A DNA stretch of 64,000 nucleotides, taken from NCBI GenBank assembly GCA_027574665.1, contig CM050666.1, positions 9,672,001 to 9,736,000 of the forward strand. The letters run 5' to 3'. Of the stretch, positions 23,215-34,300 are shown piece after piece. Numbering within the stretch: the first letter of the stretch is position 1; each line of letters opens with the position of its first letter. The notes under the pieces were generated by a model. That model was not told where the DNA came from. It saw only the letters and a program-made list of their open reading frames with translations, and searched no databases. The position numbers were made by a program, and so were the translations under genes. This DNA is from Rhynochetos jubatus (taxonomy: Eukaryota; Chordata; Aves; Eurypygiformes; Rhynochetidae).

Positions 23215-24126
23215 GTAAGCACACATTTAAAACGCAAAGACCATCACCAACACCAGTCAGGAGAGGGTGGTCGGACACGCCAGCAGCTTCGTGTTGGTTC
23301 CCCAGCCCACCCACGGGTTTCTGCTGGGCACGAAGATTACGAGAGCACCAACACTTGGGTGTTTTCAGCTCTCGCACATCAAACCAAGGCCCTCAACGCT
23401 CCGATGCCCTGTGGGCTGCCCCAGTGAGTGCGATACGGGGCTGTTCCCAGCCAGGCACAGCACTGCCAGACCCGGGGAGCAGCGACTCTGTGCCTTCCTA
23501 GGGACCGAATGGCTCCGGCGTACCCAGAGCATCATCATGGCCAGTTTGCAGCATCGCCAGATTCTTTTATATTAAAGCCTTTGTGCAGATTCATAGAAGA
23601 GCAAAAATAAAACCTTCCAAGTTGGGCCACTGCTGCTAGCTTTTGTCCTGCTAAGAGGCTGCATCAGCATGTTTTAAGGAAAAAGGGAATATGCACATTT
23701 CCACCCCAAATCCTTTCCCGGTCATGGGCTCTCTTCAGAGGCACTTTTGTTCTAGCAACCATCTTAAAAGCAGAGAAACACAAACCCTCTCTTTCGAACA
23801 CAAACACGAGATTTCCCTACATCTGAAACAAAACCTTTTTTTGATATTTTTCTATTATGTAAAAAGGAGCAAGGAAATTTTTAAAAGGCATCAAATTAAA
23901 GGCTGATAAAGGAAAAAATAATCACCTGATACAAAAAACCACCCAATGCAAAGCCCATGAGACTTGATCCAGTGCCCACAAAGTTTAGTAAAATTCTTTA
24001 AAAGACAGACTATTTATATCAACAAGAGCATCCAGATTTATAGTGGCAGAAAGAAGAGGGGAACAGTGCGCAGCAAAGCTTGGAAGGGATATAAATCTGC
24101 CCGCTTCAAGAGCAATTTAAGCTCTG

Positions 24127-24150
24127 AACTGTTATATAAATATAACAGTT
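24127..24150. repeat. perfect inverted repeat with MYB-like ends
   Basis: The arms AACTGTTATAT and ATATAACAGTT are exact reverse complements separated by AA. Each end carries an AACTG/CAGTT core resembling half of a MYB-type site. A second small inverted repeat, AGAGC to GCTCT, lies just upstream at about 24109-24125. Confidence 0.8.
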
Positions 24151-25059
24151 GGAAACTTTCTGTGTCAACATAGTCACTCCCTTCTCTCAGTTGGTTTTAT
24201 TTCTCCTTCAAATGCCATGCAGCAGAGCGGTCTCTCCGCCCCTCTGGGCAGCTGCCCGAGCCCCAGCAGATGCTCTCATTTGGCTGGGGGACCCCAGCTC
24301 CAAGCCCCAGCACTGGCCCAGGCCATCCCAAACTCAGACCCACAGCACAGCTTGAGCTGTGCCTCCTACCAGCACCGCAGCGGCAATTTTAGCACCGTCT
24401 TCAACAAGCCGTGGTTAACCCTTCGGCACACTACAGCCAAGTATCCATAACCCTGTGTTCAGTTCGGAGAAGCGAAGGAGCAATGACATTTAAACAACAT
24501 ACAACCACGGAAAATGGAGGAAACTCATAGAAATCACCACCACCCGACGCCAGGATACATCAGGGCTGTCCTCTGGCAGCAGGGCTCTTGCTGCAGGGTA
24601 AACACCGGGAAAACACTCCTGCTGCCTGGAGGATCTGACCATCCATTCAGCAGTTCCAGGGCCAGCACTTCCACATTGCATCATCGTCACCATCTATTTA
24701 CTCAAGTCACTGATGAGAACTGGCAGGGGAAAGCACTACCAAAACTTCCCAACCTGGAAACTAGGACACGAGGGACTTATCAGAGACACGACGTTTTATT
24801 ACAGCAGGAACTTTCCAATGTTAAAAAAAAGAGAGGTCCTTCCTCACGTCCCACTGCCCGAGCTACCGGTCGGTCTCCGCTCCCACATGGACGCCGTACA
24901 AGGCTGCATACGCCACGGCAAGGCTGTGTACCTGCGGATGCAACTTTCCAGAAAATTCAGTAACTCTGCAATGAAAGGATCGTTTTCAAAGCTTCAAATC
25001 CAGGTGCTTAGAGCTAATTAAGTCCCTTATTAGACTTCAAAGGGAAAAAAAATATTAAA

Positions 25060-25280
25060 AAAAATCAAAACAAAAACCATTTTCTTTCCACAGCTATAAA
25101 GCGCTACAAAATCCATTTTATCTTTACATATCCCATATCCTCTTTACAATGCTTCTGAATGCTGTGCATGAAATCCTATTAATTTATAGGTATTATAAAA
25201 GGCATCTGAATTTAATATTCAAATGGCCAAGTCTCTTTTTTTATCTTAGCATAAAGCAAAAGCCCCTCTCATTATGCATG
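25060..25280. promoter_or_regulatory. candidate regulatory element (GATA/homeodomain/octamer-like sites)
   Basis: An AT-rich block includes TTATCTTTAC and TTATCTTAGC (GATA-type on the minus strand), CCTATTAATTTATAGG (an inverted repeat around a TAAT core), TTTAATATTCAAAT and ATTATGCATG (octamer-like). No recognised repeat interrupts it. Whether it is conserved cannot be judged here. Confidence 0.25.
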
Positions 25281-26594
25281 CCTGGTGAAGAAACACAGCT
25301 GAGCACGGCCAGCATCCACACAGCACACGCAGTAATACTTAAACATCAGAAACCACGTCCCTTGAACTCTAAAAATGTACATCATTTCTTCCTTAACCTC
25401 TTCCTTTCTTAAGCTGTGCAGCTGATGGCCTTCCCCTTCCAGGGAAGCCAAATCGCTTCCCAGAACCTCCCCAGCCAGAGAGGTCTGGAGCTGCTCCGCA
25501 CCACGAGTCAACCCTCCCTGCCGCCCCTCCAGGAAAAGCTGAACCTCCCTCTCCTAGCTGAGCACCACGGCTGAATTCCCTCTGACCCAGGGATCCTGAA
25601 TTCCTGTATTACCCTGCGACTGCATAATTACTGAGAGAAGATGGGATGGTAGAGCGAATCCATAAATTATTCATTTTCCTCTGAAAACCGAAAAACCACT
25701 GCAGGCAAACTTTCCACCGATGTTTTGTTGCTTCATTGAAAGCAACTGTGTGTTTTGTTCAGACAGTTGCCTTGCATGATTCATTGTGAGGCCATTAAAG
25801 GAACTATACTACTCTTACATTTTAAGGTATTTGCACTATGGCATATAACCATTCCCACTTTTCTCTCTCCTCAGCACCAAGAGCCCTTCGGCTTACTGCT
25901 CCCTCAATCATACGGAGAACAACGATGCACAGGAGGAAAAGCATCCGTGCTGTCCTGTCCATGAGTCAGCCTGGCAGGATATAATTCTCACAGGGCGGGG
26001 AAGGGGGGAAATTCAGCTGTTGGCAAATCTTCAGCAGCCAATATTCCTTAGAAACATATAGATTTGATTAAAAACGTTTGCTTTCTGTCCAAATCTGGTA
26101 GGAGAAAATGAATGGTGTTCTTTGTTAGCCATCAATCTTCCCCACTTGTCCATGTGCCAGATGGCACCACACTTCAGAGGAGGGGGAACAATAAGCAAAG
26201 AGTCAGTTGTGCAGTAAGTTTGCTTATAATCATTTAATCTCAAACAAACAAAAGAATAAGAAGGATGGAAGGAGGGAAAGAAGAATATTAACTCAGCATT
26301 CATTCATTCCCTTGTTTTAAAAAACCCCACTCTCTTGACAATGCTAATTGTTTGTTGACATTTCTGAAATTTCTATTCCCCCCGAATGGATTTTGCATTT
26401 TTAAGAGTTTCAAATGGAGCGTGACCGACTTGTTATTAAACAGCGAAATGGAGATATTTATAACCTGCGCCAGACGCCCACAGCACTGAGGGCCACCCGC
26501 CTTCCCACCCCGAGAGCTCCCACCCCGCCTGGCTGAGAGCAGGGGTGTGAGCAGGGGTAGGAGCAGGAGCCCCACGTCAGCCCTGCCCAGGCGT

Positions 26595-26636
26595 CCCTTA
26601 AAACAAAACCCTGTTACAGGTTTTGTTTGTTAAGGG
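26595..26636. repeat. near-perfect hairpin inverted repeat
   Basis: The left arm CCCTTAAAACAAAACC (26595-26610) and right arm GGTTTTGTTTGTTAAGGG (26619-26636) are complementary apart from a two-base bulge, around the 8-base loop CTGTTACA. The fold would be a 16-bp stem. A second copy of the forkhead-like AACAAAC string follows on the right at about 26645. It is shorter than a typical pre-miRNA stem. A regulatory palindrome with paired forkhead-type sites fits better, by inference. Confidence 0.75.
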
Positions 26637-26890
26637 ACTGTTAAAAACAAACAATCAGCATCTTTTAAAGAGAGAACTTGATGTGTAAATCACCGAGACA
26701 CACAGGAGGAACCCTCCGGTGCCATTTTCACAGAGTCGCACTTCAGAATATAGCTGCACTTTAAGATTTGATACCGCCTAACAGCATCTGTTGGTATTGT
26801 GCCAATAGCATATGTTGGGAGCAGAGACGGATTCCAACGCCAGCAACAATATATATTTTAAACCTAGCTAAAGAGCAACAGAGCAAGGGG
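26637..26890. promoter_or_regulatory. candidate regulatory element adjoining the hairpin
   Basis: AT-rich, repeat-free DNA with AAACAAACAATC (forkhead-type), TGATGTGTAAATCACC, CTTTAAGATTTGATACC and a CCATTTTCAC block. It runs directly on from the 26595-26636 hairpin. The texture resembles a conserved noncoding element, but no cross-species comparison is possible here. Confidence 0.25.
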
Positions 26891-27561
26891 AGCAGCAAGC
26901 GCTCTCGAGTGAGAAGCAGAGTCTGGATGAACTCCCATTGCTAAACTCAACCCTAAAATTAGCTGCAGGTTCCCGACTAACGGAGAATCGGTGCCATGGA
27001 ATGGCTACATCAGACCACAGCCCCAGGGGTACGGGGCAGGGCAAACTGCACTGACCTGTCCAAGCACAGGCAGCACCAGGAGAGGTGGAACTTCCCTGGC
27101 TCTCCCCACCCAGCAGGATGCACAGCTGGCTGGCCCCGTGATTTATAAAGCAATGGAGCCCCCTCCCACTGCTCCCCTGTCACAGTTCAACTCCGGCTAG
27201 CAAAAAACCACCTGACTTGCTGCAAAATATCACCAAGGGTATGGAAGAGGTGATCCTGAACCGGGGTTCAGGAACAGTCCAAGCCAATGAACCAGTTCTC
27301 TTAAAATCAGCGTGCGATTCGTAATCAATGCAACAGGTATCGCAAAGATGACGTGTGCTGCACTCTAGCCCGAACCGGGGTCCTCCCGTTTTTGGAAAGC
27401 GTTGGATGCACACTCTGGGGGTCTCATTCAGACATCCACACGTTAAAGACAAAAAAGAAAAAAAACCAAAACCAAACCTTGAAAATTTTGGCCCTGTCAG
27501 TACTGGCGGATGAAATAATCCCAGGGGAAACGTTATTGCCTCCACTCTAATGGATCGGATT
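26891..27561. other. noncoding stretch, no gene recognised
   Basis: Mixed-composition DNA between a regulatory-looking block and a MIR relic. Overlapping 65-121-codon frames occur on both strands around 27180-27550 without family features. An A-rich patch with C interruptions lies near 27448-27480. Confidence 0.55.
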
Positions 27562-27725
27562 TAGACAGCCAGGATTCATTCCTTTGGCTCTGCTGTTGAC
27601 CTGCTGCTTGAGCCTATTCATCTCCCCTCTGTACTTCTGTTTGCTCATCTGCAAAATGAGCAAGATACTAATCTCCTGTTCAAAGCATTTCAAAACTGTG
27701 GATGGAATAGCTAAGTGCTGCTGGT
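27562..27725 (+). repeat. MIR SINE relic
   Basis: The order of segments matches a MIR element in sense orientation. AGACAGCCAGGATTCATTCC corresponds to the box-B-derived region. Then come GGCTCTGCTGTTGACCTGCT, a pyrimidine-rich CTCCCCTCTGTACTTCTG, the diagnostic GCTCATCTGCAAAATGAGCA and a decayed 3' core to about 27725. Divergence is high, as expected for a family active before the split of modern amniote lineages. A 60-codon chance frame inside is not a gene. Confidence 0.8.
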
Positions 27726-27989
27726 GTGAAGAATCACATCACTTGCAACCCTTTTCCAGCTGTTAAGTAGTTAATTGCTCAATCTGAAGTGATCTGATGG
27801 TTTCCTTCTCTAACCAGTCCTTCCTATCAACTTCAAATCTTCAAGTATCACTAAAAACATCTTGTGGAATTAATGGTCTAAGTTCTCCACCAAACGTATT
27901 CATTTCTCATCTGACAGCTTGGTGAGGCACAAAGCCAGGCAGGAAAGAAGCTCTACCAGAAAAAAAGAAATAAGTAGCAGAAATTATAT
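27726..27989. other. noncoding spacer
   Basis: AT-rich DNA between the MIR relic and an A/C-rich tract. No feature recognised. Confidence 0.55.
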
Positions 27990-28108
27990 CACCACCACCA
28001 CGCCTCCACCAAAAAAAAAACCACCCCAAAAAACAACAACAAAACCCCCGCACCAAAAAAACCCAGCACCAACAACAAGCAAAAAAACAAAGAAGCCCCA
28101 AACAAACC
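27990..28108. repeat. A/C-rich low-complexity tract
   Basis: About 120 bases made almost only of A and C on the plus strand, including ACCACCACCACG, a run of ten A, AAACAACAACAAAA and ACCAACAACAAGC. It is the longest such tract in the window. The complementary strand gives a spurious G/F/W-rich 64-codon frame. Confidence 0.85.
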
Positions 28109-28773
28109 TACAGTAACCAAATCACCTGAACTCCAAAATGTCAAGAAAAATTACATCTCCCTGATACACTAAAGATAACAGCAACAGCCCCATGGTTACT
28201 GTATTATCCAGCACTGAACAATTTCATGCTCTTCAACTACTTCATGGGGGAAAAAAATGTCACGGTGAGTCTTGGCAGTATCTTATGTGGAACAAAGTGA
28301 AAACCAGCCCAAGTTACAATACGGGGAGCTGTTGGTGTTCAAAGTAACTTAATCTTCTAATACGGCTGTGTACTTGACATGCACAGGAGGAAGGAGCTTT
28401 GAGGCATTATCTGCTGCATGCAGAGGATCCAGGGTAAGCAATATTGGCTGGTGCTGCTCAGCTTTCTGCAGCAGCGTGGGGGTAGGTCACCGCTGGCAAC
28501 AGCTGGAGAGTCAGCTAATACTGAGGGTCAACATTTTGTGCCGTCTCATGCAGGTTAAAACAAACTGCTGCGACTGGTACGTGCCCCAGTTTTAGGGATG
28601 AGCACTGACACAGCTCTGAGGGTAGCTGCACGGCAGTAGCACGTCGATACAATCAGTAGGGACACGCATCTAAACATACAGGCTGCACGCTGGGATTCAA
28701 ATGTCTTCTAAATGAAAAAGGCACAAGAGATGCCACCGGTGAAGAAAGTTTTTGTTACTGCTGTTGAAAACCT

Positions 28774-28875
28774 TGAGAAGGGAGGCACAGGGAGATGAAG
28801 ACAACCTGTGAAACATCAGAGCTGAGAACTGGATTTAAGTCTGAACCTCACGCCTATAACCAACCTCTTTCTAGT
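28774..28875 (-). repeat. MIR SINE relic, antisense
   Basis: The reverse complement of a MIR: GAGAAGGGAGGCACAGGGAG matches the antisense of the CTCAGTTTCCTC core. Then come a decayed AACATCAGAGCTGAGAAC and TGGATTTAAGTCTGAACC (antisense of the box-B region), with the end near CCAACCTCTTTCT. The order and spacing are right although identity is modest. Confidence 0.7.
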
Positions 28876-31277
28876 CTGAAACTAGGCACCGCTCAGCAGA
28901 GATCGTGAGAGATACTCAGCTTCCCGAGATCTCGCCTCATTTGCTATCCTCACACCAACAAAGCAGCAGCATCTTTCACATCAGCTGCAAGCATTCCCAT
29001 GAAGGAGAAACTTTTTTTTTTTCATTTTTAAACTAATTTAGTTTTAATGAGCTCAGTTTCCATCGCAGTTTCTCTGCACGACACAAAGCTATCACAAGGG
29101 GCCTGGTAAATTATGCACCTTTACGGATAAGGTGAACTTCAGGCTTTAAAAGAAATAATCTTAAACCAAGATAAAGCGTTTTGCAGAATAGAAACGCTGA
29201 AGACATTTAGTGATACAGTGGGACTCCCTCCCTCCCCTCGGAGGGGAAAAGGCAAGTATCAAAGAGTGACAAACAGAGAAGAAAGGGAGCGTGCCTATCA
29301 GGTTGTCAATCTGCCAATAAATCCCAGAGCTCGGCTAATGCCTTCAGTTCCCCGACACATCTCACGCTGTTTAAAGACACTGTGATGTGCACTCTGAAGA
29401 ATTCGAGGAGGTGGAAGCAAAGCCCAAGGCCTTTATGCTTAACTGTTGAGGAAGAAAAGGGAGAGGAGAAAACTCTCAGCTACAGAGCTTTAATCGACTC
29501 CAGCGCTGAGGAGCACCTGCAGCCTCTCCCCAGTTACCACCGCGCCTCCAGGACAGCGATTCGCGCTGTACGCTGATACCCAGTCCCACCCGAGAGGGTC
29601 TGCGCACGGCCAAGGCTGACGGAGCCGGAGCAACACCTGCTTGCCCAATATCCACCACCCTGTGAATAAAGAGGTGGGGAAAAAGGCCACCACTGCATCA
29701 CAAATTACAAATTCAGGTTTAATTTTTCCCCTCAGTACAATAAAATGCATCAGCAGACTCCCACAGCATCGAACCCTGGGGTGAAGCACTGCCTCATCTA
29801 GGTTGCGATGGGCTCCAAAAGCACCACAGCTCATTGGAGCAGATGTACACCGCAACCAGCATCGCGGCATTCCTGCTGTTCATCTTTAGCACCACAACTT
29901 TCTCAAAGTGCCAAGTGAGGTCAAGACCTTGCTTTTTGTTCTTCCACAAGGCTTTCTATAGGTCTTCTTACGACATGGCAGCCTGCTGCACGGCCAGCCA
30001 GGCACCTGGCTCTCCAGTGGTGGATGATGATCACAGTAACATACTTCTCAGACTGCCTGAAGGAATTGTGCTTCTATAGCAGCATTGAGACTGACTTCCA
30101 AAAAACATCTCTTGCACCAAAACCGAATTACATCATCTTTTCCCAACACCTGCCATGCCAACACGGGCACAGATTCACTTGCGTATATAACAGAGGTAGA
30201 CACGGGCCATGGAATGTCCAAGTGCACCCCAAAACTCCAGCCCCTTGAATTGTCCATGTTAAACCCCCAGAGAAACTTAAGAAATATTTCTGGAGTTGTT
30301 CTTTTTTTTCCTTTTGAAAGCCGGTCATTAACAGCCACCGCGTACAAGCAGGGCTGTGTAGAAAGCGTACCGCGCTCTGGCTTCTGCTTTCCACCGCCCG
30401 AAGCGCAGAGGCATTTCCTGCAGCTCTTACCCACACACGCATTCCAGGGGCGACTCCTTCCCCGGCATGCTGCAGCCAGCGCTGCCGGACATTCCCCCAG
30501 CACGACCCCAGTAGTTCCCCCACGGAAAGTCTCCAGAGCAAGAAAAGCCAGGCTGCGATCAACCATCATTACAGCCAGACTCTTCGATATTTGCGTGCCG
30601 TACCAAAGCCAAAGAACAATTCATTTAAAAATATCTTAAATTTTAAATTTATAAAACCATGATAGAAATTCAGGTTTCCATTTTAAGCAGTTGGGTTTGT
30701 TTGGGTTTTTTTTTTTTAAATCATGTAAGTTGGGGAGGGGTAGGGAAAGAAATTTCTCAGTTTTAATAAGAATACAATATTAACTGCCAGAAACGCATTG
30801 CATTTGCCTGATGAGCCTCAGAGCAACCCTTAACCACCCTGCCCTTCCTGACATTGATGGATGGCATAATTCCAGGAAGTAAAATATAATTATGGAGACA
30901 GATGAACAGACACCCAAGAAACAGAGTAAAAAGATACGGCATAGCCATAAAAAGCAATATTTCATATGTAACATTATTAAAACTAAGAAAATGTTATCTG
31001 TATAAAGACTCCTGGCCTATTTAAACTCATAAGGAATAGCTGGAATTTTGTTCTGTGTATGGTCTACCCAGAATTGATTTGTACAGTCATTTTACAGCAG
31101 TACTTTAAGATACCTGTATCATTATGTAGGCACACTGTATGAACTCAGAAAACATACTACCTAATAAAGCTATCAGAATTTATCTTTCCCCCATAGCAAA
31201 CATCAGAACATGTTCTGTACTACCCTACTTGGAAAGGCGACCAGGCTCTAATTTCCAACACGGTGTTTCTGCTTTAA
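28876..31277. other. noncoding stretch, no gene recognised
   Basis: CpG-containing pockets at about 29500-29620 and 30330-30560 hold frames of up to 184 codons, but these overlap on opposite strands (30048-30639) and show no protein features. A T-tract near 30705-30716 and a short A/T-rich stretch at 30620-30655 are the only simple sequences. Confidence 0.5.
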
Positions 31278-31374
31278 TCACCGAGGAGTGGAGGTTGGAT
31301 GGGACGTCTGGAGAGCATCGAGTCCCAACCCTGCTCAAGGCAGGGTCCGCCAGAGCAGGCTGCCCAGTACGAGG
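31278..31374 (-). mobile_element. CR1 LINE fragment (avian), antisense
   Basis: Read on the minus strand this is the 3' region of a CR1 retrotransposon, the dominant bird LINE. On the plus strand its order is GGAGGTTGGATGGGACGTCT, AGCATCGAGTCCCAACCCTG, CTCAAGGCAGGGTCCGCCAG, AGCAGGCTGCCCAG. Only about 97 bases remain, so it is a 5'-truncated and decayed copy with no coding capacity. The terminal short tandem repeats usual for CR1 are not recognisable. Confidence 0.85.
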
Positions 31375-34000
31375 TTAACGTGATGGGTCACTCAGGTCAC
31401 ACACAACCACCTCTCCCAATGAGTCAAATGATGCTCAAAAATCTGATAATAATTAAGATTTTATTTTTAAGATCAAGTGCCATTTAAAATCGTTTTATTT
31501 CTAGAGCTAATGCATGAAACGATGCCACCTGCTCTCTAGTCCTACTTTGTTCACAGTGTCATTTCTTCAAACCATTTTCCCCAATTACTATCACCTAAAG
31601 CCCTCCAAAAAAAAAAAAAACCACACCACACCAACACACACTCCCCCCCAACTTTCTTCACCTAAAAAATCATGGACTTAGCCCTTTCCAGCTCAAAACT
31701 TCCATCACAAAGCCTCGCCTTGTGCCCCAAAGGTCAGCACAGAACCCTGCTCAAGGAAGGGGAAGCAAGTCCACGTGCTGGGGGCTCATCAATCCGGGGG
31801 CTCATCAACTCGGCCCAATTACATGTCTTAAAAGCAGGGAATCCCAGGGGAGTACATCTCAGGCTACAGACACTTCCCAGAGGTAATTCCTGAACTAATG
31901 TCCAAGTGATGGCACACATTCCTTGGCAAGGCAGAGCACAAATATTTCTTGCATGCATGAACTGCTGGGAGCCACTGAGAGCCTGTTACTGCTCACTATG
32001 ACCAATTAAGTTTGCAAACCTTTAATCCAGACTGTAAGCACTTTAAAACAGAGACAGTATTTGTTGCTCTTTTCTGTTCCTTAGCATAATAGGGCTAATC
32101 CTCGTTCAACATTTAAGGGTGCTTCCAACATGAATAATCTCCTCCTCAAAACACAGTTGGTTTTTACCCTATCACTGGAGTTGTTCACTCTAAGCAGAAA
32201 AAGCTCCAGAGTCTAAAAAGCTGAGCTACAAAGTGCACTTTTCTGTCTGTATTTAAAAAAAAAAACCAACAACTTTATAACTGAAGTAATGATGGAAGAC
32301 CACTGAATTAAAAAAACCTTCACGCAAAAAGACCCAAGCAGCAAACCAAGCAACGTGCAAATATCTCACATATACAGCCTTCCCCTTCAAATCACTTTAA
32401 ATAAATGTTTTCTAGACAGATGGTGTTTTCCCTGTCTTGACTCCAGTTCAAATCTCCTTTTTGGAGAGACCAAGTTTTCCACTGAACTGCACATTATACA
32501 CCAACAAAGAATAAATAGGCTAAATATAGCTTGCAGCCAAATTGCTGCAGTCTTGCAATGCAGCATATTCAGGAGTCCTTTAAGGACAGCCAGCATGCTG
32601 GCAATGCAGCCTGCACTAAGTTTAGGTTCTCCACTTTATAAATCATTACCTCCACATCAATCAGGGCCATCCCCTTCAGAGCTCGCTTGAAGCATGCCGC
32701 ATCTCAAACTGCTGAAGTAGTGGGATACGGAGCCATCCCTCTGTAAGCTGCTGGTCCCTCTGCTATCTATCTGCTCCTGGTTAGTACAGACTAAAATTCA
32801 TTATCCCACCAGTGCTCTTCAGTAACTGTATGGAGTGGCCAGGAGGATTCTACAGCACTGGGGGATGCCCACCTTCTTTTGAGCAGATAGCCCACTGATG
32901 GAGCCAAGAGCTGAAGGTGGGGAAGGCAGCCGCTTATCTTCTCACCTTTCAAAGCTTCTGAGAAGTCACAGCTGAGGCCACCGCTCTCAGGCACCAAGGA
33001 TCAGCACTGCTGCTAAAAACTGAAGAAAAAACCCCAAACCATCCCTACAAACACTCAAAACCATTCCTTAGGAAAACGCTGAGCCTTCCAGCCACAGAGC
33101 ACTTCTGCTCCACAGACAGCACACTGTGACATTCGGAGATCTGGCCCCTTGGCAGGACACAGGGCTCACCGCAGGACCCAGGATGCAGGCTCCACCAGCC
33201 GCGCAGTGGAGAACCTCAGAGCACACAGTCATAACTGGCTCTCCTGGCACTAAAAATCCCTTTCATAGGGAAGCAATCTGGGACAGCGAAAGCCCTACCA
33301 ATGTTTTTCAGGAAGTCTCTCAGCAAAACTCACTCCACTTTATACGCCTGTTGCTGCACGGGCTACATGACGTGCTCCCCTCCGCAGGAGGAGAGCCAAC
33401 GCAGAAGATGCACTCTTCAGGCTAACCAGGCACTCACAGGAGGCCTGCAGAGCGAGCTGCCCCTGCACGCTTGCGGCTCAGCCCAGAGGGGCAGCGAGGG
33501 GCTCGAGCTCACCCAGGTTTCCAAACCTTACCCAGGGGAACACCAGCTCACGCAGCACCGGGCATACAGTGCCAGAGACCGCCAGCATCCCGGTAAGCTC
33601 AGCCCATCTACATGTAGCTGGGGGGAAAAGGAGCCAGGGCTTTGAACCGAGCGCTGCCCGGTTTGCTGGCAGCACGCAAGCGCCGCTGTCCTGTGCGCGT
33701 ACCCCACAACCTCATGGCTTCAGCGGGACTGTTTCAGCACTCTCCTGGGCATGCTGTGCAACACCCGTCTGCAAAAGCGCCGTGGGAACGCGGGCACAGC
33801 CTGAGGTGAGCAGCTCTGGGGCCGTTTGTATGAGAGGAGGGATGAAGGGGTAGAAGAGACGGGAATGGGGAGGGAGACAGGGCCAACGCTGAGGAACGAG
33901 TCGGGGGTGGGATGTAGGAATAAAACCCTGTGACCTTCAACTCTACAGAGGGGTTTTCGTTGTTGTTGGTTGTTTATCTGGTTAAGCAGTCCATTACCTG
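31375..34000. other. noncoding stretch, no gene recognised
   Basis: An A-run followed by an A/C-rich tract lies at 31606-31651. GC-rich pockets with CpG at 33100-33260 and 33430-33850 hold overlapping chance frames up to 114 codons. Donor-like sites occur at 33593 (CCCG|gtaagc) and 33814 (CTGAG|gtgagc) without convincing partners. Confidence 0.5.
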
Positions 34001-34008
34001 ACCCACCG

Positions 34009-34024
34009 AGCGCCATCTGGCCCC
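34009..34024 (+). promoter_or_regulatory. CTCF-like site
   Basis: AGCGCCATCTGGCCCC resembles the AGCGCC-type core of CTCF motifs in one orientation. The right half departs from the usual TGGTGGC or TAGTGGC form, so binding is uncertain. It sits at the left edge of a repeat-free, CpG-containing block. Confidence 0.3.
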
Positions 34025-34300
34025 AGGTGAGCTTTCGCCTGCGTACACACGTATTTCGGTTTCATTTCGGCAGGCGAGCTCCCTGTCGCGGTGGCAACGC
34101 AGGAAACGCTTATTGTTTTACATGTTTACAAACAGCCCCTTCAGATCTCCCTTCCCTCTCTGTCCCCTGAGGTAATATGTATTGTAATAAATTCATAATT
34201 CACATTACGATGATTTAAACAGCTTTGGAGTGGCATGTTTTAGCGCCGTGATTCAATTGTCTGCCTCGCAAACTGACAGCCTGCTCGCTGCAGCTCCCCG
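34025..34300. promoter_or_regulatory. candidate conserved-looking noncoding block
   Basis: A repeat-free stretch combines CpG-bearing parts (GGCGAGCTCCCTGTCGCGG, TTTTAGCGCCGTGATTC) with an AT-rich core around 34170-34220 (TAATAAATTCATAATTCACA, CGATGATTTAAACAGC). Retained CpGs amid AT-rich homeodomain-type cores are typical of conserved noncoding elements. Single-sequence data cannot confirm this. Confidence 0.3.

Larger units (their letters stand above)
19405..26594. other. noncoding stretch, no confirmed gene
   Basis: GC-richer pockets at about 20500-20800, 20940-21180, 23260-23520 and 24230-24420 carry overlapping frames of 60-187 codons on both strands, none with recognisable content. AT-rich blocks at 21690-21860 and 25060-25280 look regulatory and are listed separately, as are the micro-exon candidate at 23182-23214 and the palindrome at 24127-24150. 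Confidence 0.5.

Noticed and set aside
24514-25021. 149- and 102-codon plus-strand ORFs
   Set aside because: They overlap in different phases with low-complexity H/T/R-rich content and no family signature.
30048-30639. 173-codon minus and 184-codon plus ORFs over the same bases
   Set aside because: Both strands are open over a CpG-containing pocket, and neither product has recognisable features, splice context or a poly(A) signal.
32430-32480. String resembling a tRNA B box (CAGTTCAAATCTCC)
   Set aside because: No matching A box or cloverleaf stems could be found around it.
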